From JASLMY01 sp965226475 (lineage in GTDB: Bacteria > Pseudomonadota > Alphaproteobacteria > GCA-2731375), in NCBI GenBank assembly GCA_965226475.1, contig CBDDDJ010000004.1, forward strand, positions 1,240,001-1,304,000: 64,000 nt of DNA, written 5' to 3'. The translations under genes and the position numbers were made by a program. Each line of letters starts with the position of its first letter. Within the stretch, counting starts at the first letter, position 1. Below the pieces are notes generated by a model that saw only the letters and a list, made by a program, of their open reading frames with translations, made no database searches and was not told where the DNA came from. Shown in pieces: positions 60,716 through 64,000 of this stretch.

Positions 60716-61774
60716 ATGCGGCCGGAGACGGCACTGGCCCGTTTCGCCGATACGGTACCCGCCGGCACGACCCTTCGTCCGCTGGCCGACGGTCTCGTCA
60801 ACCGGACCTGGGCGGTGGGCGCGCCGCCCCGTTATGCGCTGCAGGAGGTGGCGCCGGAGTTCGGCGAGGAGGTGAACCGCCATATCGACGCGGTGACCCG
60901 GGCGCTCGCCGCCGCCGGCCTCCTCGCCCCCCGCCTGGTGAGAAGCGCGGAGGGTCGTCTGTCGGTTCCGGGCGAGGGTGGCCGTCATTGGCGGCTGCTC
61001 ACCTGGATCGATGGGGTCAATTTTCACGCCGTGCCCAGCGCCGGCCACGCGGCCGGCGCGGCGGGCCTGATCGCGCGCTTTCACGACGCCCTGCTGTCCA
61101 CCCCCGCCGGGGAATCGCTGCCGGTGAGCAATTTCCACGACACGTCCCGGCGCATGGCCCGGCTGGAGGCCGCCCTCGACCGAACCGACGGCCTCGAGCG
61201 GGCCGTGACGGCCGCGTTCGCGCCGCTTGCCGAGGCCGTGCTGCGGGAATGGGCGGGCTGGCGCGCGGCGACCCCGCCACCCCCGCCGCCCCGGCCGGCG
61301 CATGGCGACCTCAAGATCTCCAACGTGCTGTTCACGCCCAGCGGCGTGGCCCTGGCGCTGATCGATTTCGACACCCTCGGCCGCCACGGCCTGGATTCGG
61401 AGCTCGGCGATGCGCTCCGTTCCTGGTGCAACCCGGCCGGCGAGGACACGATCCACCCGGCGTTCGACATGGGCATCTTCGAGGCGAGCATCGATGGCTA
61501 TTTCGCCGCTGCCCGCACGGCGACGCATGAGGAACGGGAAAGTCTCGTCGGCGGGCTCGGCCGCATGGCGCTGGAACTCGCGGCCCGTTTTCTGACCGAT
61601 GTCGTGGAGGATCGCTATTTCGCCTGGGACCCGGCCGTGGCACCCGGCCGGCGGGCCCACAATCTGGTGCGGGGGGAGGGCCAACTGGCGCTGGCGCGTC
61701 TAGTCGCCGCCCGCCGAACGGCCCTGGAGGCGGTCGTCGCCCAGAGCACATCTTTCTCATACGGGACCATTTGA
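60716..61774 (+). CDS. APH/choline-kinase-like phosphotransferase
   Basis: A 352-aa small-molecule kinase of the aminoglycoside-phosphotransferase fold. RPAHGDLKISNVLF is the Brenner loop with catalytic Asp and Asn, and ALIDFDTLGRH the metal-binding DFD. The N-lobe start LADGLVNRTWAVG resembles homoserine/choline kinases. The last 11 residues, AQSTSFSYGTI, and the stop codon are encoded by the left inverted terminus of a 263-bp repeat element, so the native C-terminus has been replaced or trimmed. The substrate is unknown. Confidence 0.82.
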   Translation: MRPETALARFADTVPAGTTLRPLADGLVNRTWAVGAPPRYALQEVAPEFGEEVNRHIDAVTRALAAAGLLAPRLVRSAEGRLSVPGEGGRHWRLLTWIDGVNFHAVPSAGHAAGAAGLIARFHDALLSTPAGESLPVSNFHDTSRRMARLEAALDRTDGLERAVTAAFAPLAEAVLREWAGWRAATPPPPPPRPAHGDLKISNVLFTPSGVALALIDFDTLGRHGLDSELGDALRSWCNPAGEDTIHPAFDMGIFEASIDGYFAAARTATHEERESLVGGLGRMALELAARFLTDVVEDRYFAWDPAVAPGRRAHNLVRGEGQLALARLVAARRTALEAVVAQSTSFSYGTI

Positions 61775-62005
61775 TGACCGCTCGGTGCGTTTTGGGCAGG
61801 CGCGGTGCGCGGTGCGATGTGGGGTATCGGGCAAGCGCCGCAACGCACCCAAAACGCACCGGGCGGCCACCTTCGGCCGGGTTCTTTTGCGCCGTGGCGG
61901 CGCCGCGCTCGCTCACCGATGCCCCACATCGCCGTCGCGACCGCGGCGCCGCCACGGCACAAAATAATCCCGGTCAAATGGTCCCGTATGAGAAAGATGT
62001 GCTCT
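61743..62005. repeat. 263-bp palindromic element with perfect 32-bp inverted termini
   Basis: The outer 32 bases (61743-61774) are the exact reverse complement of 61974-62005, starting AGAGCACATCTTTCTC. Inside are further long-range pairs: GGTGCGTTTTGGG (61784-61796) with CCCAAAACGCACC (61848-61860), a 23-base pair around GCCGTGGCGGCGCC with one mismatch, and a 17-base pair around GATGTGGGG with one mismatch. No transposase frame. Its left end is coding for the phosphotransferase and its right end forms part of the HD-GYP stop codon. It could act as a two-way terminator. Confidence 0.92.
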
Positions 62006-63926
62006 AGAGATCCTCGAGATAAGGCTGGATGTCGACCTCGTCGATCTGCTCGGGCGAGAGGAAGCTCTCGGCATACTGCTGGTAGACGCCACTCTCCAGG
62101 AACAGCTTGAAGAGCTCCGGGTCGATGTGCCGGTCTTTCCGCATGAAGCCCATGATCCGGATCGATTCACTGAGCGTCTTGGCCTTCTTGTAGGGCCGGT
62201 CGGAGGCGGTCAGCGCCTCGAAGATATCGGCGATCGCCATGATGCGCGCCGGCACGCTCATCTCGTGTCGCTCGATCCGGCGGGGGTAGCCGGTGCCGTC
62301 CATCTTCTCGTGATGACCGGCGGCGTACTCCGGCACATTCTCCAAATGTTTCGGGAACGGCAGCTTTTCCAGCATCACGATGGTCTGAATGATGTGATGG
62401 TTGATCTTGTAGCGTTCCTCGTCGTTCAGCGTGCCCCGGCGGATCGCCAGATTGTGCAACTCGCCATTGTCGTATTCGTGCTCCGGCACCTCCATGCGGA
62501 AGCCGCGATCCTCCTCGTCGGGTGGCCGTTCGCGGTGCAGGCGGTGGATCACATGCGCATCCTTGTCGGCGAGCAGGTTCTCGACCGCCGGCAGGGTGGC
62601 GGCGGGCGTGCGTTCCATCCGGGTCCGCTCGTCGTGGCTGATGCCGAGGCGGTCGTCGAAGTGCCGGGTCCAGGTGGCGGCGGCGATGTCGTTCAGCCGC
62701 TCGACCCGCTCGTCCGACATGAACTCGCCGCCGATGTTGCATTCGGCGATGAAGGCGAAGTCCTCTTCCAGCCGGCGGAAGGTCTCGTCGCGAGCCGCCG
62801 CAAGGAGCGCCTCGTCGCCGCCCTCGAGCCGGCCTTTCAAGTAGGCGATTTCGGCGTCTCGGCGCAGCACTTCGAAGCGGGCCCGGATCTCGTGGACGCG
62901 GTTGTAGATCGTCTCCAGCTTGGTCGCCTTGTCGACGACGAATTCCGGCGTCGTGACCTTGCCGCAGTCATGCAGCCAGCCGGCGACCTGGAACTCGTAC
63001 CATTCGTCCTCGTCGAAGGAGAACCCGGCGAAGGGGCCGTCCCCGGTTTCGCAGGCCGCCTCGGCCAGCATCATCGCCAGTTCCGGCACCCGGTTGCAGT
63101 GACCGCCGGTGTAGGGCGACTTTTCGTCGATCGCGCCGGCGATCAGCATGATGAAGGAATCGAGCAGTGCCTTCTGCGCTTCCAGCAACTGTTGGTTGTC
63201 GAGCGCCACGGCGGCCTGGGAGGCGAGCGCGCCGACATAGGATTCGAACTCCTCGGGGAAGCTCACCACGTCGCCGGATTCGGGGTCGCGGGCGTTGATC
63301 AGTTGCAGCACGCCGATGGCGTGGCCCTGCCGGGTCTTCATGGGCACCGTCAGAAACGACTTGGAACGGTAGTCCATCCCCTTGTCGACCCGCTTGGTGC
63401 CGGTGAAATCGAACTCCTCGGTATCGTAGGCATCGGGGATGTTGATGGTGAGCCCGCTGACGGCGACATGGGTGGCGACGTTGGAATTATTGGCCGTGCC
63501 CGCTTCGTCATACATCGGCAGGGAGTCGAACGCGATCGCCTCGCCCGTGGTCCCGCCCTTGGCGATGTCGAGCGTGTCGTTGCGGATGATCTCGAAGCGG
63601 AGCTCGTCGTCGTCCGTCCGCCGGTAGAGGGTGCCGCCGTCGGCGTTGGTCAGGTCCTTGGCCTCGCGCAGGATTGATTCCATGAGACGCGCCGAATTGC
63701 GGTCGGCGGAGAGCGCGATGCCGATCTCGATCAGTTTTTGCATCATCGCTTCGGGGCTGCGTCGGTCGTTTGGCGACCCGTCCCGGTCGAGGCCCTTCAC
63801 CACGCCCTCGTAATGCGACAGCAACTCGCCATAGGCGCCAGCCGCCGGGCCCAACAGGCCGTCGCGGAGATCCTCCTTCGCGGATTCGAGAAACCGTCGT
63901 TCCTGCTGCATATCGATGCGTGACAT
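62004..63926 (-). CDS. GAF/HD-GYP cyclic-di-GMP phosphodiesterase-like protein
   Basis: A 640-aa cytosolic protein. A GAF domain (about residues 75-245: ILREAKDLTNADGGTLYRR, KSFLTVPMKTRQGHAIGVLQ, GALASQAAVALDN) is followed by an HD-GYP domain with GGHCNRVPELAMMLAEAA, GWLHDCGKVTTPEFVVDKAT (HD), a long insert, and AAGHHEKMDGTGYPR (GYP). It probably degrades c-di-GMP under control of a GAF ligand. Its TAG stop straddles the end of the 263-bp repeat. HD-GYP proteins of this layout are common in Rhodospirillales. Confidence 0.92.
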   Translation of the reverse strand: MSRIDMQQERRFLESAKEDLRDGLLGPAAGAYGELLSHYEGVVKGLDRDGSPNDRRSPEAMMQKLIEIGIALSADRNSARLMESILREAKDLTNADGGTLYRRTDDDELRFEIIRNDTLDIAKGGTTGEAIAFDSLPMYDEAGTANNSNVATHVAVSGLTINIPDAYDTEEFDFTGTKRVDKGMDYRSKSFLTVPMKTRQGHAIGVLQLINARDPESGDVVSFPEEFESYVGALASQAAVALDNQQLLEAQKALLDSFIMLIAGAIDEKSPYTGGHCNRVPELAMMLAEAACETGDGPFAGFSFDEDEWYEFQVAGWLHDCGKVTTPEFVVDKATKLETIYNRVHEIRARFEVLRRDAEIAYLKGRLEGGDEALLAAARDETFRRLEEDFAFIAECNIGGEFMSDERVERLNDIAAATWTRHFDDRLGISHDERTRMERTPAATLPAVENLLADKDAHVIHRLHRERPPDEEDRGFRMEVPEHEYDNGELHNLAIRRGTLNDEERYKINHHIIQTIVMLEKLPFPKHLENVPEYAAGHHEKMDGTGYPRRIERHEMSVPARIMAIADIFEALTASDRPYKKAKTLSESIRIMGFMRKDRHIDPELFKLFLESGVYQQYAESFLSPEQIDEVDIQPYLEDL

Positions 63927-64000
63927 CGGCGTTCCTCCGGGCGCGGCGGCCCACGTAAGCGACGCCCGCCTTTCTTGCGGAGCCGGCGTCGAATAGTCCC
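63927..64000. other. Upstream region of the HD-GYP gene
   Basis: The last 74 bases are the 5' side of the HD-GYP gene. CGGAGGAA lies 5-12 bases before the start codon on the minus strand and serves as its ribosome-binding site. No further gene starts inside the window. Confidence 0.5.

Noticed and set aside
61771..62110. ORFs within the 263-bp element
   Set aside because: All six frames are short and follow from the palindromic, GC-rich interior; no coding signal.

Overview
The window is high-GC DNA (by eye well above 60% G+C, with G/C-ending codons almost throughout) whose gene content fits an alphaproteobacterium of the Rhodospirillales type: a UbiE quinone methyltransferase, a DUF1134 protein, a GAF/HD-GYP protein, GlxA/AraC regulators, DMGDH-type GcvT oxidoreductases and a TupABC tungstate transporter. 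The taxonomic call is inference from gene families. No rRNA, tRNA or CRISPR array was found.

Layout. (1) About 1-6.1 kb: an integrated phage-like element, all on the minus strand, reading from integrase through AlpA, a primase/replicase-type protein, large terminase and HNH endonuclease to the start of a capsid-like gene cut by the window edge. (2) 6.1-10.7 kb: a tungstate transporter (tupB-tupC-tupA) beside decayed remains of a formate-dehydrogenase accessory locus (shortened 4Fe-4S protein, DUF3305/DUF3306 pseudogene) and an ISAs1 transposase scrap. (3) 10.7-18 kb: a tightly overlapping surface-glycan operon (YfhO-like membrane protein, class II aldolase, tandem nucleotidyltransferase, GtrA) followed by a PaaK/CapK-like ligase. 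(4) 18-29.3 kb: DHA2 exporter, DUF1134, a methyltransferase-like protein, MscS channel, an AMP-forming ligase, UbiE, and a PhoPQ-like two-component system with a PepSY protein. (5) 29.4-32.8 kb: phosphonopyruvate decarboxylase, a GST, and a HigBA module whose toxin frame carries a stop. (6) 32.9-38 kb and 45.2-50.8 kb: two blocks that together look like a corrinoid-dependent methyl-transfer pathway: GlxA-type regulator, pyrrolysine-free MttB homologue and DMGDH-like oxidoreductase in the first; corrinoid protein, DUF1638, small 'virulence factor' protein, MetF-like reductase, methyl-THF:corrinoid methyltransferase and a RACo-type reactivase in the second. Between them lie a hybrid histidine kinase interrupted by a stop, a frameshifted PanB-like gene, a PEBP protein and an amidohydrolase. 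(7) 51-53.7 kb: an AT-richer foreign patch with a trypsin-like protease gene broken both by an in-frame stop and by a 1.4-kb insertion sequence. (8) 53.7-64 kb: a catabolic cluster (acyl-CoA ligase, LLM flavin oxidoreductase and 2-hydroxyacid dehydrogenase, divergent from enoyl-CoA hydratase, alpha/beta hydrolase, HIBADH-like dehydrogenase and a phosphotransferase) ending against a GAF/HD-GYP gene.

Two features stand out. The window is rich in broken genes: four frames with internal stops, two frameshifts and several fragments. It also carries small palindromic repeats that have become part of coding sequence: a ~140-bp family with three copies, one read in frame at the 5' end of tupA, and a 263-bp element with perfect 32-bp inverted termini that supplies the 3' ends of two convergent genes. 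The most interesting biology is the split corrinoid pathway, the candidate capsid-encoding satellite at the left edge, and these gene-embedded palindromic elements.
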